In this document: one piece after another, positions 35,515-45,332 of the stretch
Position numbering within the stretch: position 1 is the first letter of the stretch
Layout: each line of letters opens with the position of its first letter
Origin: Methylobacterium dankookense
Lineage (GTDB): Bacteria; Pseudomonadota; Alphaproteobacteria; Rhizobiales; Beijerinckiaceae
Assembly (NCBI RefSeq): GCF_902141855.1
Contig: NZ_CABFVH010000019.1
Location: forward strand, 43,025 to 107,024
Direction of reading: 5' to 3'
Length of the DNA stretch: 64,000 nucleotides
Position numbers and translations under genes: made by a program
The notes under the pieces: generated by a model
Told to the model about the DNA's origin: nothing
Seen by the model: the letters and a program-made list of their open reading frames with translations, nothing else
The model's database searches: none

Positions 35515-36855
35515 TCAGTTCTTGGCCACGAAGCACTGGCCGCCGGCGCCCTGCAGCTCGCTGCAAAGGCTCGTCGCCTCGGCCTTGGCGAGCGGCCCGA
35601 CGCGAACGCGGTAGATCGTCTTGCCGTTGACCTCGGCCTGGCGGATCAGCTCCGGCTTGCCGGCGAGCTGGCTGTACTTGCGCTGCATGTCACGGAATGC
35701 GGCCTGGGCGTCGCCGGCGCTGTTGCGCACGCCGAGCTGGACCGAGAAGCCGCCGACCGGCGCGTCGCTGACGGCGGGCGTGGCGCTGGCGGTGGTGGCC
35801 GCCGTGGTGGCGGGCGCGTCAGCCGGGATCGGGGTGTCCGGCGAGGCGGAGGCGAGGCGCTGCGTCGCCTTCGGGCGCGGCCGGGCGGGTGTCGCCTCGG
35901 CGGCGGGCATAGCAGCGGTCTCGGTGACCGCGGCGTTCTGGACCGGGACCTGCGGGGTCGCGGCGGCCTGGCGGCTCGGGCGCTGGCGCGGCGCCGGCTC
36001 GTCGCCGGGCATCACCATGGTCGGGATCGGGGAGGCCGGGGCCGCCTCGGCGGCCTGCTCGCGCTGCGGCGGCGGGGGCGGCGTGTCGGGCTTGACCGCG
36101 ACGGTGCGCACGCGGCGCGGCTCGCCGAAGGCGTCGAGCGACGCGCTGCCCGGGGTCACCGCGCCGGTGGTGGAGGCGGACGGCGCGGCGCGTGTCGCCT
36201 GCGCGATGTCGATCGGCTGCTCCTCGCGGTTGACGATGCGGACCGGGTTGTCCTTGGCCTTGGGCTCGTAGATCTGGCGGTTCTGGTCCGGGATCTCGAC
36301 GCCGTCGGCGACCTTCGGCGCGACCTTGAGCGGCGAGGTGTCGGCCTGGATCACCGGCACGCCGCCGGAGCCGGTGCCGTGCAGGCCCTTGTAGGTGAGC
36401 GCGCCGGTCACCGCGACGACGACCACGGCGAGCCCGGCGCCCACCGTCATCAGGCGGCGGCGCGGATCGACGCGCTTGAGCGGGCGCCGATCCTCGGGCG
36501 CCGCCTCCTCCTGCGCCGCGTAGGCGTCGGCCGACTGGTCCTGCTCGACGGAGGCGAGATACTGGTCGAAGGCGTCTGCCGGGGTCTCGCGGGGGGCGGC
36601 CTCGGGGGCGAAGCTCGGCTCGACCCGGCCGCGCCAGTCGTGATTCGCGGCCGGCGCCTCGGCGCGGCGCTCCTCGCGGGCGGCCAGGAGCTGGCGGAAG
36701 GGATCGTCCTGGCCGACGATGCGGGCGAGCTCGGCGAGCGGGTCGGCCTTCTGCGCGGCGGCCGGGGCGGCACCCGCGGCCTGGCTGGCCGGATGCTGCT
36801 GCAACGCGCGCGCGAAGTCCTCCAGATCGACGGGCGCACGCGAAGCATTCGTCAT
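35515..36855 (-). CDS. SPOR-domain membrane protein
   Basis: A 446-residue bitopic protein: a ~150-residue cytoplasmic N-terminus, one TM near residues 155-175 (LMTVGAGLAVVVVAVTGALTY), a long Pro/Ala-rich linker, and a C-terminal SPOR domain (~365-446: GGFSVQLGVRNSAGDAQAAF, VNGKTIYRVRVGPL, ATSLCSELQ). SPOR domains bind denuded septal glycan, so a cell-division role is likely. It lies 32 bp after argS and before nagZ. Confidence 0.88.
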   Translation of the reverse strand: MTNASRAPVDLEDFARALQQHPASQAAGAAPAAAQKADPLAELARIVGQDDPFRQLLAAREERRAEAPAANHDWRGRVEPSFAPEAAPRETPADAFDQYLASVEQDQSADAYAAQEEAAPEDRRPLKRVDPRRRLMTVGAGLAVVVVAVTGALTYKGLHGTGSGGVPVIQADTSPLKVAPKVADGVEIPDQNRQIYEPKAKDNPVRIVNREEQPIDIAQATRAAPSASTTGAVTPGSASLDAFGEPRRVRTVAVKPDTPPPPPQREQAAEAAPASPIPTMVMPGDEPAPRQRPSRQAAATPQVPVQNAAVTETAAMPAAEATPARPRPKATQRLASASPDTPIPADAPATTAATTASATPAVSDAPVGGFSVQLGVRNSAGDAQAAFRDMQRKYSQLAGKPELIRQAEVNGKTIYRVRVGPLAKAEATSLCSELQGAGGQCFVAKN

Positions 36856-36887
36856 GGCAGCATCCTCACTTCAACGCCGGCGGGGCG

Positions 36888-38642
36888 TCAGCGCATCTCG
36901 TCCGGTGCGGTGACACCCAGAATTGCGAGACCGGAGGCGAGCGTGCCCCTCAATGCCTCGACAAGGGCAAGCCTCGCCTCGGTTGACTTTCGGTCGGTTG
37001 CATTAACAAACCGTAATTGCGGCAAGTCTTTGCCCTTGTTCCAGAAACTATGCAGCGAACTGGCGATTTCGTAGAGATGGAATGCGATCCTGTGCGGTTC
37101 GTGCGCGGATGCCGCCGCCTCCAGCACCCGCGGGTACTGCGCGATCAGGCGCATCATCTCGATCTCCCCCGAATCGGCAAGTGATTCGAGGTCGGCGCGG
37201 GCCAGCAGCGCCGTGTCCGTGAAGTCGGTGTCGGGATAAGCCTCGCGCGCCTGACGCTGCACCGAGCGGGCGCGGGCATGGGCGTATTGCACGTAGAAGA
37301 CCGGGTTGTCCTTCGACTGCTCGACCACCTTGGCGAGGTCGAAATCGAGGGTGGCGTCGTTCTTCCGGTAGAGCATCATGAAGCGGATCGCGTCGCGGCC
37401 GACCTCGTCGATGACCTCGCGCAGGGTCACGAACTCGCCCGCGCGCTTCGACATCTTCACCGGCTCGCCGGCCCGCAGCAGCCGCACGAGCTGGCAGAGC
37501 TTCACGTCGAGGGTCGCCTCGCCGTTCGAGACCGCCTTCACCGCCGCCTGCATGCGCTTGACGTAGCCGCCATGGTCGGCGCCGAGCACGTCGATCATCT
37601 CGCGGGCGCCGCGCAGGAACTTGTCGCGGTGATAGGCGATGTCGGCGGCGAAATAGGTGAAGCTGCCGTCCGACTTCAGGAGCGGCCGGTCGGTGTCGTC
37701 GCCGAACTCCCGGGTCCGGAACAGGGTCTGCTCGCGGTCCTCCCAATCCTCTGGGAGCTGGCCCTTGGGCGGGGGCAGCCGTCCCTCGTAGACGAGGCCG
37801 CGCCCGCGCAGCGCGCTCAGCAACGCGCCGACCGCGCCGCTGTCCTGCAGCTTGCGCTCGGAGAAGAACACGTCGTGGCGGATGCCGATCGCCGCGAGGT
37901 CGTCGCGGATCATGTCCATCATGGCGGCGAGCGCGGCGTCGCGCACCACCGGCAGCCACTCGGATTCGGGCTTGTCGGCGAGGCTGTCGCCGTACTCGGC
38001 CGCGAGCTGCTTGCCCACCGGGATCAGGTAGTCGCCGGGATAGAGCCCCTCGCCGACCACCGCGTCGCTGCGGCCGAGCGCCTGGAGGTAGCGGATATGG
38101 GCCGAGCGGGCGAGCACCACGACCTGCGCGCCGGCATCGTTGATGTAGTATTCGCGCGTCACGTCCCGGCCCGCCGCGGCGAGCAGGTTGGCGAGCGCAT
38201 CGCCGAACACCGCGCCGCGCCCGTGGCCGACATGCATCGGCCCGGTCGGGTTGGCCGAGACGTACTCGACGTTGACGGGCCCGCCCGCCATCGCGATCCG
38301 GCCGAAGGCGGCGGGATCGGTGGCCGCATGGCGCACCACCGCGTGGAGCACGGACGGCGCCAGCCGCAGGTTGATGAAGCCGGGCCCGGCCACGCTCACC
38401 TCGGTGACGCGCGGGTCGGCGCGCAGCGCCGCGGCCAGCGCCTCGCCGAGCTGCTTCGGGTTGGCGCGCGCCTCCTTGGCGAGCACCAGGGCGGCGTTGG
38501 TGGCCAGATCCCCATGCGCGGGATCGCGCGGCGGCTCGACCACGACGCGGGTCAGGTCGAGCCCCTCGGGCAGGGTGCCGGAACGGGTCAGCGCTTCGAG
38601 GGCCTCGCGCACGCGGGCCTCGAACAGGGCAAAGATGTTCAT
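36888..38642 (-). CDS. argS: Arginyl-tRNA synthetase
   Basis: A 584-residue class I synthetase. Its HIGH-type motif is HVGH at 137-140 ([19 protein letters not shown]), and KMSKRAG is present near residue 395. The N-terminal Arg-tRNA domain (Add1) and C-terminal anticodon-binding DALR domain ([17 protein letters not shown]) are complete. The start at [11 protein letters not shown] is chosen; a longer frame to 38711 gives an Arg/Pro-rich extension. It is first in argS-SPOR-nagZ. Confidence 0.96.
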   Translation of the reverse strand: MNIFALFEARVREALEALTRSGTLPEGLDLTRVVVEPPRDPAHGDLATNAALVLAKEARANPKQLGEALAAALRADPRVTEVSVAGPGFINLRLAPSVLHAVVRHAATDPAAFGRIAMAGGPVNVEYVSANPTGPMHVGHGRGAVFGDALANLLAAAGRDVTREYYINDAGAQVVVLARSAHIRYLQALGRSDAVVGEGLYPGDYLIPVGKQLAAEYGDSLADKPESEWLPVVRDAALAAMMDMIRDDLAAIGIRHDVFFSERKLQDSGAVGALLSALRGRGLVYEGRLPPPKGQLPEDWEDREQTLFRTREFGDDTDRPLLKSDGSFTYFAADIAYHRDKFLRGAREMIDVLGADHGGYVKRMQAAVKAVSNGEATLDVKLCQLVRLLRAGEPVKMSKRAGEFVTLREVIDEVGRDAIRFMMLYRKNDATLDFDLAKVVEQSKDNPVFYVQYAHARARSVQRQAREAYPDTDFTDTALLARADLESLADSGEIEMMRLIAQYPRVLEAAASAHEPHRIAFHLYEIASSLHSFWNKGKDLPQLRFVNATDRKSTEARLALVEALRGTLASGLAILGVTAPDEMR

Positions 38643-38870
38643 CGCGATATTTCGAATCCGTCGCCCGGGGCGTCGCCGCGCCGCCGGTGCCTGAAGCGGG
38701 CGCCATAGCAAGGGGGGCGGCCCAAGTCACGGATGGCAGGCTTGGGGAGGGGCTCGCCGCGCGCTGTCCCGGGGTTTCCGTCCCCTTGCGTAGACTGCCC
38801 CGTTGAAGGTCCAGCCGGACTCTCGCGATCACTCGATCCACGCAAATTCGATGCGCGGGAGATTCTGTCG

Positions 38871-39398
38871 ATGAAGGCCCTTGTTCTGTCCGGCGCCGTT
38901 CTCGCCGCCGGCCTCGTGATGGCGCCCCTGACCGCCGAGGCCGGCCCCTACGGGCATGGCGGATACCGCGGCGGCCATGGCTTCGGCCATGGCGGCGTCG
39001 CGGGCGTCCGGGGCGGCTATCGCGGCGGCTTCGCCCGGGCCGGCGGCTTCGGCCATCGCGGCTTCGGCTATCGGACGGGCGGCTTCGGCTACCGCGCCGC
39101 CGGGCTCGGCTATCGCGGGTACGGCTACCGGGGCGGCTATTACGGCGGGCGCGGCTACGGACGCGGCCTTGGGCTCGGCCTCGCGGGGGCCGGGATCGGG
39201 CTCGGCGTCGGGCTCGCGGCCGGCGCCCTCTCGACGGGCTACGGCTACGCCGCCCCGGCCTACGGCTACGCCTATGGCAGCAACGGCTACGGCAATTACG
39301 GCTACGCCCCGGTCGGCTACAGCTACCCCGCCGCCTATGCCGCGCCGATCTATGCCGCCCCGGCCTACGGCTACGGAGCCGATTGCTACGGCTGGTGA
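38871..39398 (+). CDS. Glycine/tyrosine-rich exported protein
   Basis: A 175-residue protein with a clear signal peptide (MKALVLSGAVLAAGLVMAPL, cleavage near AEA). The mature part is low-complexity: GGYRGG, GHRGFGYR, RGYGYRGGYYGG repeats, a central hydrophobic Gly-rich stretch (LGLGLAGAGIGLGVGLAAGA, may insert in a membrane), then AYGY repeats, ending DCYGW. Such proteins are common in this clade but their function is not established. It diverges from argS; no neighbour informs its role. Confidence 0.75.
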   Translation: MKALVLSGAVLAAGLVMAPLTAEAGPYGHGGYRGGHGFGHGGVAGVRGGYRGGFARAGGFGHRGFGYRTGGFGYRAAGLGYRGYGYRGGYYGGRGYGRGLGLGLAGAGIGLGVGLAAGALSTGYGYAAPAYGYAYGSNGYGNYGYAPVGYSYPAAYAAPIYAAPAYGYGADCYGW

Positions 39399-39886
39399 GG
39401 CTGGGCCGGGGCGCTCACCCTCCTTCTGGGAGGATAGGAATGCCACGGTTCTGGATGGTGCGCGGGTTCCCTCCCCCTTGCGGGGAGGGGTAGGGGTGGG
39501 GGTGGTGCAGAAGGCACCGCTCCGCTCAATTCTGCGCGACCCCCACCTCCGGCTCCTCCCCGCAAGGGGGAGGAGAGGCCCGTTGCGGCGCACGTGCTTT
39601 CGGCCCCGCGCGGATGATCCGCCGGGGGCATGGCTGAAGTCACGGTTGGGGTGACGCGGGACGTCGCGAAGCCCGAAGACGCAACGTTGCACAAGAGCCG
39701 GCTCCCCGGCGTCCCGCGGATGAGTGCCGGGTCGCCCGGCCGATCATCCGATTTTGCGTCCGGTGTCCGTTACGCGGGGTCGCGAACTGGCGCTTAAGAC
39801 AGTCCCGAGGTCGGTGCCCTCGGCGCTTCCGAGCGAGCCTTCGTCGCACGCCGCCCCAGCGCCCTCCCCCGATTCCCGAAGGGGAA
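39399..39886. other. Intergenic region with family B repeat
   Basis: This 488-bp stretch between the glycine-rich gene and the dgt stop holds the family B palindromic element at 39470-39575. From 39580 to 39886 I see no gene, hairpin of note or RNA; the open frames there are Arg/Ser-rich without domain features. Confidence 0.6.
39470..39575. repeat. Palindromic intergenic element, family B, copy 2
   Basis: CCTCCCCCTTGCGGGGAGG, then a G-rich run, an interior GCAGAAGGCACC, and CTCCTCCCCGCAAGGGGG. The ends match copy 1 (31-139) and the interior is its complement, so this copy is inverted. Confidence 0.75.
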
Positions 39887-41134
39887 TCACGGCTCGGCGA
39901 GGGGCAGGCCGCGGCTCGGCGGGGTCCAGTGCAGGTCGGGGGTGCTGGCGTAGAGCCGCCGGTGGGCCAGCACCGCGTAGGTGTCGGTCATCCCGGCGAT
40001 GTAGTCGGCGATGCGGCGGGCGACCTTCGCCTCGGAGGCACCGTCGAGCCCCGCGCTCCACTCCTCGGGCATGCGCGACGGATCGGCGCGGAAGGCCGCG
40101 AACAGCTCGGCCACGATGGTGTTGGCCTTGGCGCGCACCGCCATCACCCCGGGATGGCGGTACATCCGCGCGTAGAGGAAGCGCTTGATCGCCGCATCCG
40201 CCGCGGCGACCGGCTCCGAGAAGGCGATGACGGGCGCGCCTGCCGCGCGGATGTCCTCGACGCGCGCCGGGCGCAGGCTCCCGATCCGGCGCTCGCCCTC
40301 GCGGATCAGGTCCTCCACGAAGCGGGTGATGACGCGGCGTGCCAGCTCGTGGATCCGGCGCGAGACCTCGAGCCCTGGATGGAGCGCCTCGATCTCGTCG
40401 AGCAGTCCCTTCAGGAAGGGCACCTCGGCGAGGTCCTCGAGGTCGAACAGGCCGGCGCGCAACCCGTCGTCGAGGTCGTGGGCGTCGTAGGCGATGTCGT
40501 CGGCGAGCGCTGCGACCTGCGCCTCCGGCCCCGCATGGAGCGACAGGTCGAGGGGGTGGAGCGCATCGTATTCGAGGATCGCGGCCGGGATCCCGGCCCG
40601 GCTGTAGCGCGGCGTCGGGCGCCCCTCGGCATCGAGGAGTGGGCCGTTGTGCTTGACGAGCCCCTCCAGCGTCTCCCAGGCGAGGTTCAGCCCGTCGAAG
40701 CCGGCATAGCGCCGCTCCAGCCGGGTGACGATGCGCAGCGCCTGGGCGTTGTGGTCGAAGCCGCCGAAATCCGCCATGCAGGCATCGAGCGCGTCCTCGC
40801 CCGTATGGCCGAAGCAGGTGTGGCCGAGGTCGTGGGAGAGCGCCAGCGCCTCGGCGAGGTCCTCGTCGAGGCCGAGCGAGCGGGCGAGCGCCCGCGCCAC
40901 CTGCGCCACCTCCAGGGTGTGGGTCAGCCGCGTGCGGTAATGGTCGCCCTCGTGGTGCACGAAGACCTGGGTCTTGTGCTTCAACCGCCGGAAGGCGGTG
41001 GAATGCACGATGCGGTCGCGGTCGCGCTGGAAGTCGCTGCGGGTCGGCGAGGCCGGCTCGGGGATCAAGCGCCCGCGCGTGCGCGCCGGGTCCGTGGCGT
41101 AGGGCGCGCGCCAGCGCTCACCGGAGGGCCGCAC
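39887..41134 (-). CDS. dgt: Deoxyguanosinetriphosphate triphosphohydrolase-like protein
   Basis: A 415-residue HD-domain dNTPase that hydrolyses dNTPs to nucleoside and triphosphate. Metal ligands: His72 ([10 protein letters not shown]), His101-Asp102 and His105 ([15 protein letters not shown]). [11 protein letters not shown] and [18 protein letters not shown] are diagnostic. The GTG start at 41134 follows GAGGAGGCG; the frame extends to 41272 but that part would cover the erpA promoter. It diverges from erpA. Confidence 0.9.
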   Translation of the reverse strand: MRPSGERWRAPYATDPARTRGRLIPEPASPTRSDFQRDRDRIVHSTAFRRLKHKTQVFVHHEGDHYRTRLTHTLEVAQVARALARSLGLDEDLAEALALSHDLGHTCFGHTGEDALDACMADFGGFDHNAQALRIVTRLERRYAGFDGLNLAWETLEGLVKHNGPLLDAEGRPTPRYSRAGIPAAILEYDALHPLDLSLHAGPEAQVAALADDIAYDAHDLDDGLRAGLFDLEDLAEVPFLKGLLDEIEALHPGLEVSRRIHELARRVITRFVEDLIREGERRIGSLRPARVEDIRAAGAPVIAFSEPVAAADAAIKRFLYARMYRHPGVMAVRAKANTIVAELFAAFRADPSRMPEEWSAGLDGASEAKVARRIADYIAGMTDTYAVLAHRRLYASTPDLHWTPPSRGLPLAEP

Positions 41135-41292
41135 CGCGCCGCCTCCTCGCCCTGCTCTTGCTGGATCTCCGCATGGCTCCCCCTCGGCCCTCACGCGTTG
41201 CGGGGCTCGTCCTGCGCCCATATCTTGTGGGCGAAGCGGCGCCCGGCAATCGTCGGACCGCACGGTACCCACAGAGCTGTCCGGTTCGCCCC

Positions 41293-41619
41293 ATGACCGA
41301 GATCATCCTCACGCCCCGCGCCGCCAAGCGCATCAACGAGATCATGGGCGCCGAGCCGCCCGGCTCGACGCTTCGCATCAGCGTGAACGGCGGCGGCTGC
41401 TCGGGCTTCTCCTACGCCTTCGACATCGCCAGCGACCGCGCCGAGCAGGACGTCGCGATCGAGCGCGACGGCGCCACGGTGATCATCGACCCCGTCTCGC
41501 TCGAATACATGGCCGGCTCGACCATCGACTTCGTGAACGACCTGATCGGCCAGTCCTTCAAGATCGAGAACCCGCAGGCCACCGCCTCCTGCGGCTGCGG
41601 CACCTCGTTCTCGATCTGA
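41293..41619 (+). CDS. erpA: Iron-sulfur cluster insertion protein ErpA/IscA family
   Basis: A 108-residue A-type carrier that delivers Fe-S clusters to apo-enzymes. The three ligands are Cys36 (NGGGCSGF), Cys100 and Cys102 ([10 protein letters not shown]). Length and [14 protein letters not shown] at the N-terminus match ErpA. It diverges from dgt, an arrangement conserved in alphaproteobacteria. Relevant clients in this window would be BioB and the ferredoxin-like protein. Confidence 0.93.
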   Translation: MTEIILTPRAAKRINEIMGAEPPGSTLRISVNGGGCSGFSYAFDIASDRAEQDVAIERDGATVIIDPVSLEYMAGSTIDFVNDLIGQSFKIENPQATASCGCGTSFSI

Positions 41620-41869
41620 CCCCTCCCGTCCGGGCCGTTGCAGCGGCACGACAGGTGCGAACCGTCGTGCCCGCCGCGCCGCGCCGCGATTGCGTGCCGT
41701 CGCGAACTGCGTCACGGATGGGAACGGCCGGCTTGGCGCCCCTCGCACAACTCCCGCTGCGCCGTCGCGGCCAGGGGAGGATTCCCATGGCTCGGGAGTC
41801 GTGCGAGATGCGCCGAGGTGCCGGCCGCCCCGCACACCTCGACATGCCGTCGGCGATCCGGACACGATC

Positions 41870-43822
41870 ATGAGTCACCCGAAGGGCCGCGCCCGCCTCG
41901 CGCCGGCGGTTCTCGCGTCCGCGCTCGCCGCCGCCCTCCCCGCCTTCTGCATGATAGCGACGCCGCTGGCGGCGCAGGAGGCGGCCTCGGCGGTGCAGGA
42001 TGTGACGCTCGCCGACGTGACCCTGCCGCTCGGCACCACGATATTCCGGGCGCCGAAGATCACGGTGAGCGGCACCCGCCTCTCGAAGGACGAGCTCACC
42101 GCCCTCCTCAAGGCCGACGCGCCCGAGCCCTGGCCCGCCCGCCTCGCCCGGCTGGAGGCCGCGAGCGTCAGCGCCCCCGTGCTGATCTCCGAGCATGCCG
42201 GCCCCGGCGCGATGCGCCAGACCGTGACCTATCGCGAGATCAGCGCCCGCGACGTGCGCGCCGGCCGCATCGCCGAGCTGACCACGGCCGGCGCGGCCCT
42301 CACCGTCACCGACGGCACCGAGACCGGCACCGGCACCTACGGCCCGATCCGCGCCACCGACGTGGACCTCGCGGCGCTGACCCGCCTCTACACGGTGGCG
42401 GGCGACGGCAAGGGCACGGTGCAGCGCCTCTACGCCGCCTTCCAGATCTCGGACGTGGTCTATACCGACGCCTCGGGCACCACGGTGAAGCTCGGCCGGC
42501 TGGAGGGCCGAGACCTCGGCGGGCGCCAGGTGCCCGGCGGCTGGAGCGGCGCCCTCGACGCGATCTCCGCCGGGCTGGCGGCGCTGAGCGCCGATCCCGA
42601 GGCCGAGGCGCTGCCCGCGCCCGAGCGCGCCCGGCTCGCCGGGGCCGGCGCCGACCTCCTCGGCGCCCTCGATGTCGGCACGCTCGAGGCGCGCGACCTC
42701 TCCCTCAGCGAGACCGACGCCGACGGGCCGCTCCTCATCGAGGTGGGGCGCCTGACCTATGCGAGCGGGCCCGAGGCGGGCTTCCGGATGGAGGGCCTCG
42801 CCTTCACGCAGGGGCCGACCCGCGCCCGCCTCGCGCGGCTCGCGCTGACCGGGGTCTCGCTGGCTCCCACCATCGAGACGCTGCGCCGCCTCGCCAGGCC
42901 CGACGCCCAGGTCGGCGAGGACGAGATGCGCCGCCTGATGCCGGCGATCGGCGCCCTGACTCTGCAGGAGATGAGCCTCGACCTGCCGCCCGAGCCGCCC
43001 GCCGCGAAGCCGGAGGCCAGGTCCGAGAGCAAGCCCGAGCCGAAGGTGGAGGCGCGGCCCGGTAGGCCCGGGGGCAAGCCCGAGTTGAAGACCGAGCAGA
43101 AGGCGGCCGGCGACCCCCTCGCCGCCCCGGCCGCGGCCCCGCCCGCCGGCACGCATGTGGCGCTGCGCGACGCGGCGATCAGCTTCGGGCCCCTGAAGGA
43201 GGGCGTCCCCACCGCGACCCGCGTCAGCCTGTCGGGCCTCGTCATGCCGGCCGCGATGATGGCGGATGCGCCGGTCCTCGGGGCGCTGTCGGCCTATGGC
43301 TACCGCGACCTCGACCTCACCTTCGTGGCCGACCTCGCCTGGGACGAGGGCAAGCGCGAGGTCTCCCTGCGCGAGATGACGCTGACGGGCCGCGACATGG
43401 GCACGGTGCGGCTCTCCGGCCTCGTCGGCGGCGTCGGGCCGGAGGTGCTGACCGCCAAGGTCCCGGCCGCGCAGCTCCTGATGTTCACCGCGAACGCCAA
43501 GACCCTCGACGTGACGGTGGAGAATACCGGCCTGTTCGAGCGCTTCATCGCGGCCCAGTCGAAGTCGCTGAGCCTGAAGCCGGACGAGCTGCGCCAGGAA
43601 TATGTGAGCGCGAGCCAGTTCGGCGTGCCGATCATCCTCGGCGGCTCGGCCGGCGCCAAGGCGATCGGCGCGGCGATGGGCCAGTTCGTGACGAAGCCCG
43701 GCCGCCTCGTGGTCAACGCCAAGGCCAAGACCGATGCGGGCCTCGGCTTCGCCGACTTCGCCTTCGCCCGCTCGCCGGCGGCGGTGTTCGATAAGATCGA
43801 GGTGGACGCGAAGGCCGAGTAG
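41870..43822 (+). CDS. Large exported protein of unknown function
   Basis: A 650-residue product. Signal peptide around residues 1-35 (LAPAVLASALAAALPAFC, cleavage near AAQE). No catalytic motif is recognised. The mature protein has repeated strand-like segments (e.g. LADVTLPLGTTIF, VSLSGLVMPAAMM), a Pro/Ala/Lys linker at ~374-427, and a C-terminal half rich in short beta-like segments (REMTLTGRDMGTVRLSG). It might be an AsmA-like or other repetitive periplasmic protein, but I cannot support that. No operon partner: erpA is 250 bp upstream; the ABC genes converge. Confidence 0.65.
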   Translation: MSHPKGRARLAPAVLASALAAALPAFCMIATPLAAQEAASAVQDVTLADVTLPLGTTIFRAPKITVSGTRLSKDELTALLKADAPEPWPARLARLEAASVSAPVLISEHAGPGAMRQTVTYREISARDVRAGRIAELTTAGAALTVTDGTETGTGTYGPIRATDVDLAALTRLYTVAGDGKGTVQRLYAAFQISDVVYTDASGTTVKLGRLEGRDLGGRQVPGGWSGALDAISAGLAALSADPEAEALPAPERARLAGAGADLLGALDVGTLEARDLSLSETDADGPLLIEVGRLTYASGPEAGFRMEGLAFTQGPTRARLARLALTGVSLAPTIETLRRLARPDAQVGEDEMRRLMPAIGALTLQEMSLDLPPEPPAAKPEARSESKPEPKVEARPGRPGGKPELKTEQKAAGDPLAAPAAAPPAGTHVALRDAAISFGPLKEGVPTATRVSLSGLVMPAAMMADAPVLGALSAYGYRDLDLTFVADLAWDEGKREVSLREMTLTGRDMGTVRLSGLVGGVGPEVLTAKVPAAQLLMFTANAKTLDVTVENTGLFERFIAAQSKSLSLKPDELRQEYVSASQFGVPIILGGSAGAKAIGAAMGQFVTKPGRLVVNAKAKTDAGLGFADFAFARSPAAVFDKIEVDAKAE

Positions 43823-43831
43823 GGGCACCCC

Positions 43832-44584
43832 CTACTCCGCGATCACCCCCGGATGCGCCGCCGCGAGGGCGGCGCGGGTCGCCTCCGCCCAGGCGCGGTC
43901 GCGGGCGTGGCGCGGGCGGTCGAGCGCCACCTCGGCGACGAGGCTCGCGGGCCGTGCCGAGAGCAGCAGGAGCCGGTCGGCGATGGCGATCGCCTCGGCG
44001 ACGTTGTGGGTGACCATCAGCACGCTCATGCCGAGCCCGTCGACCGTGTCGACCACTAGGCCGCGCAGCGACGCCGCTGCCGCGTCGTCGAGGGAGACGA
44101 AGGGCTCGTCGAGGACGAGGAGGCGCGGCGCGTCGGCGAGCGCCCGGGCGAGCGCCACCCGCCGCTGCATGCCGAGCGAGAGCGCCCCGGGATAGCGCCC
44201 GCGCCAGGGCGTCAGGCCGAGATGGGCGAACAGGGCGTCGAGGTCGCGCCCGCGCCGGGCCCGCGGCATGGCGAGGCGCACGTTCTGCTCCACCGTCCGC
44301 CAGGGCAGGAGCCGCGGCTCCTGGAAGACCATGCCGGGCCGGGCGGAATCCGCGCACGGGTCCGGCTCGACGCGGCCCTCGTAGTCGGCGTCGAGCCCGA
44401 GCAGGATGCGCAGGGTGGTCGACTTGCCCGCGCCCGAGGGCCCGATCAGGCAGACGATCTCGCCCGCGCCCACCGCGAAGGCGAGGCCGCGCACCGCCTC
44501 GACGGGCTCGGCCGAGGCCGGGTGATAGACCTTGCGGTCGATGGCGACCCGGAGGACGGGGGACTCAGCGCCAGCGCCGGACAT
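43832..44584 (-). CDS. ABC importer ATPase (nitrate/sulfonate/taurine type)
   Basis: A 250-residue ATPase. Walker A is GPSGAGKST (48-56), the Q-loop VFQEPRLLPW and Walker B LLVLDEPFVSLD are normal, and the H-loop is VTHNV. The ABC signature reads LSLGMQRR where LSGGM/Q is usual. It belongs with the permease, whose stop it overlaps by 20 bases, and the binding protein upstream. Confidence 0.9.
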   Translation of the reverse strand: MSGAGAESPVLRVAIDRKVYHPASAEPVEAVRGLAFAVGAGEIVCLIGPSGAGKSTTLRILLGLDADYEGRVEPDPCADSARPGMVFQEPRLLPWRTVEQNVRLAMPRARRGRDLDALFAHLGLTPWRGRYPGALSLGMQRRVALARALADAPRLLVLDEPFVSLDDAAAASLRGLVVDTVDGLGMSVLMVTHNVAEAIAIADRLLLLSARPASLVAEVALDRPRHARDRAWAEATRAALAAAHPGVIAE

Positions 44585-45302
44585 GCGCCTGCAGCCGCTG
44601 GAGGATCAGGATGTCGATGGCGATCATCACGCTCATGAAGACGATGCTGTAGCCGAGGATCGCCGCCACGTTGGTGCTCTGCACGAAGTAGAAGTTGATC
44701 GCGAAGCCGACGCCGTCGGGCCGGCCGAGCAGCTCGATCACGAGCACGATCTTCCAGGCGAGCGAGAGGCCGGAGCGCGCCGCGGCCACCACGTAGGGCT
44801 GGAGCTGCGGCACCAGCACGTGGGCGATCCAGGTGCGCCGGTCGAAGCGGTAGGTGCGGGCCATCTCCTCGAGGCCCGGATCGAGCTCGCGGGCACCCTC
44901 GCGCACGATCACCGCGACGTTGGGCAGCTTGTTGAGCACCACCGCCAGGATCGCCGCGGTCTCGTTGAGGCCGACCCAGATATAGGCCAGCACCGTGATC
45001 ACCAGCGCCGGCGTGTTGAGGACGACGAGGAGCGGCGTGTCGAGGGCGATGTTCAGGGCCTTGGAGCGTCCCAGGGCCACGCCGAGCAGCACGCCCAGCA
45101 CCATGGCGAGGCCGAAGGAGACCGCGACCCGCAGGAGCGTGACGCCGACATTGTGGAACAGGTCGCCGCGGGCCGCCTCCTCGGCGATGAAGGTGGCGAC
45201 CGTCAGCGGGGCCGGCAGCAGGCGCGAGCCGGCGGCCTGCGCCGCCGCCTGCCAGGCGGCGAGCAGCACCACCACCGAGACGAGGCGGGTGAGGAGGTTC
45301 AT
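44565..45302 (-). CDS. ABC importer permease
   Basis: A 245-residue inner-membrane permease of the BPD_transp_1 family, nitrate/sulfonate/taurine group, with about six TM segments. The EAA loop, which docks the ATPase, is around EGARELDPGLEEMARTY, followed by VPQLQPYVVAAARSGLSLAW. Encoded 30 bp after the binding protein. Confidence 0.9.
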   Translation of the reverse strand: MNLLTRLVSVVVLLAAWQAAAQAAGSRLLPAPLTVATFIAEEAARGDLFHNVGVTLLRVAVSFGLAMVLGVLLGVALGRSKALNIALDTPLLVVLNTPALVITVLAYIWVGLNETAAILAVVLNKLPNVAVIVREGARELDPGLEEMARTYRFDRRTWIAHVLVPQLQPYVVAAARSGLSLAWKIVLVIELLGRPDGVGFAINFYFVQSTNVAAILGYSIVFMSVMIAIDILILQRLQAHVRRWR

Positions 45303-45332
45303 GCGCGGGGAAGGCGGTTCCGGCCGGCCGGC

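Noticed and set aside
41135..41272. 46-residue N-terminal extension of dgt
   Set aside because: A GTG with a strong GAGGAGG site at 41134 fits family length; the extension would overlap the divergent promoter region of erpA.
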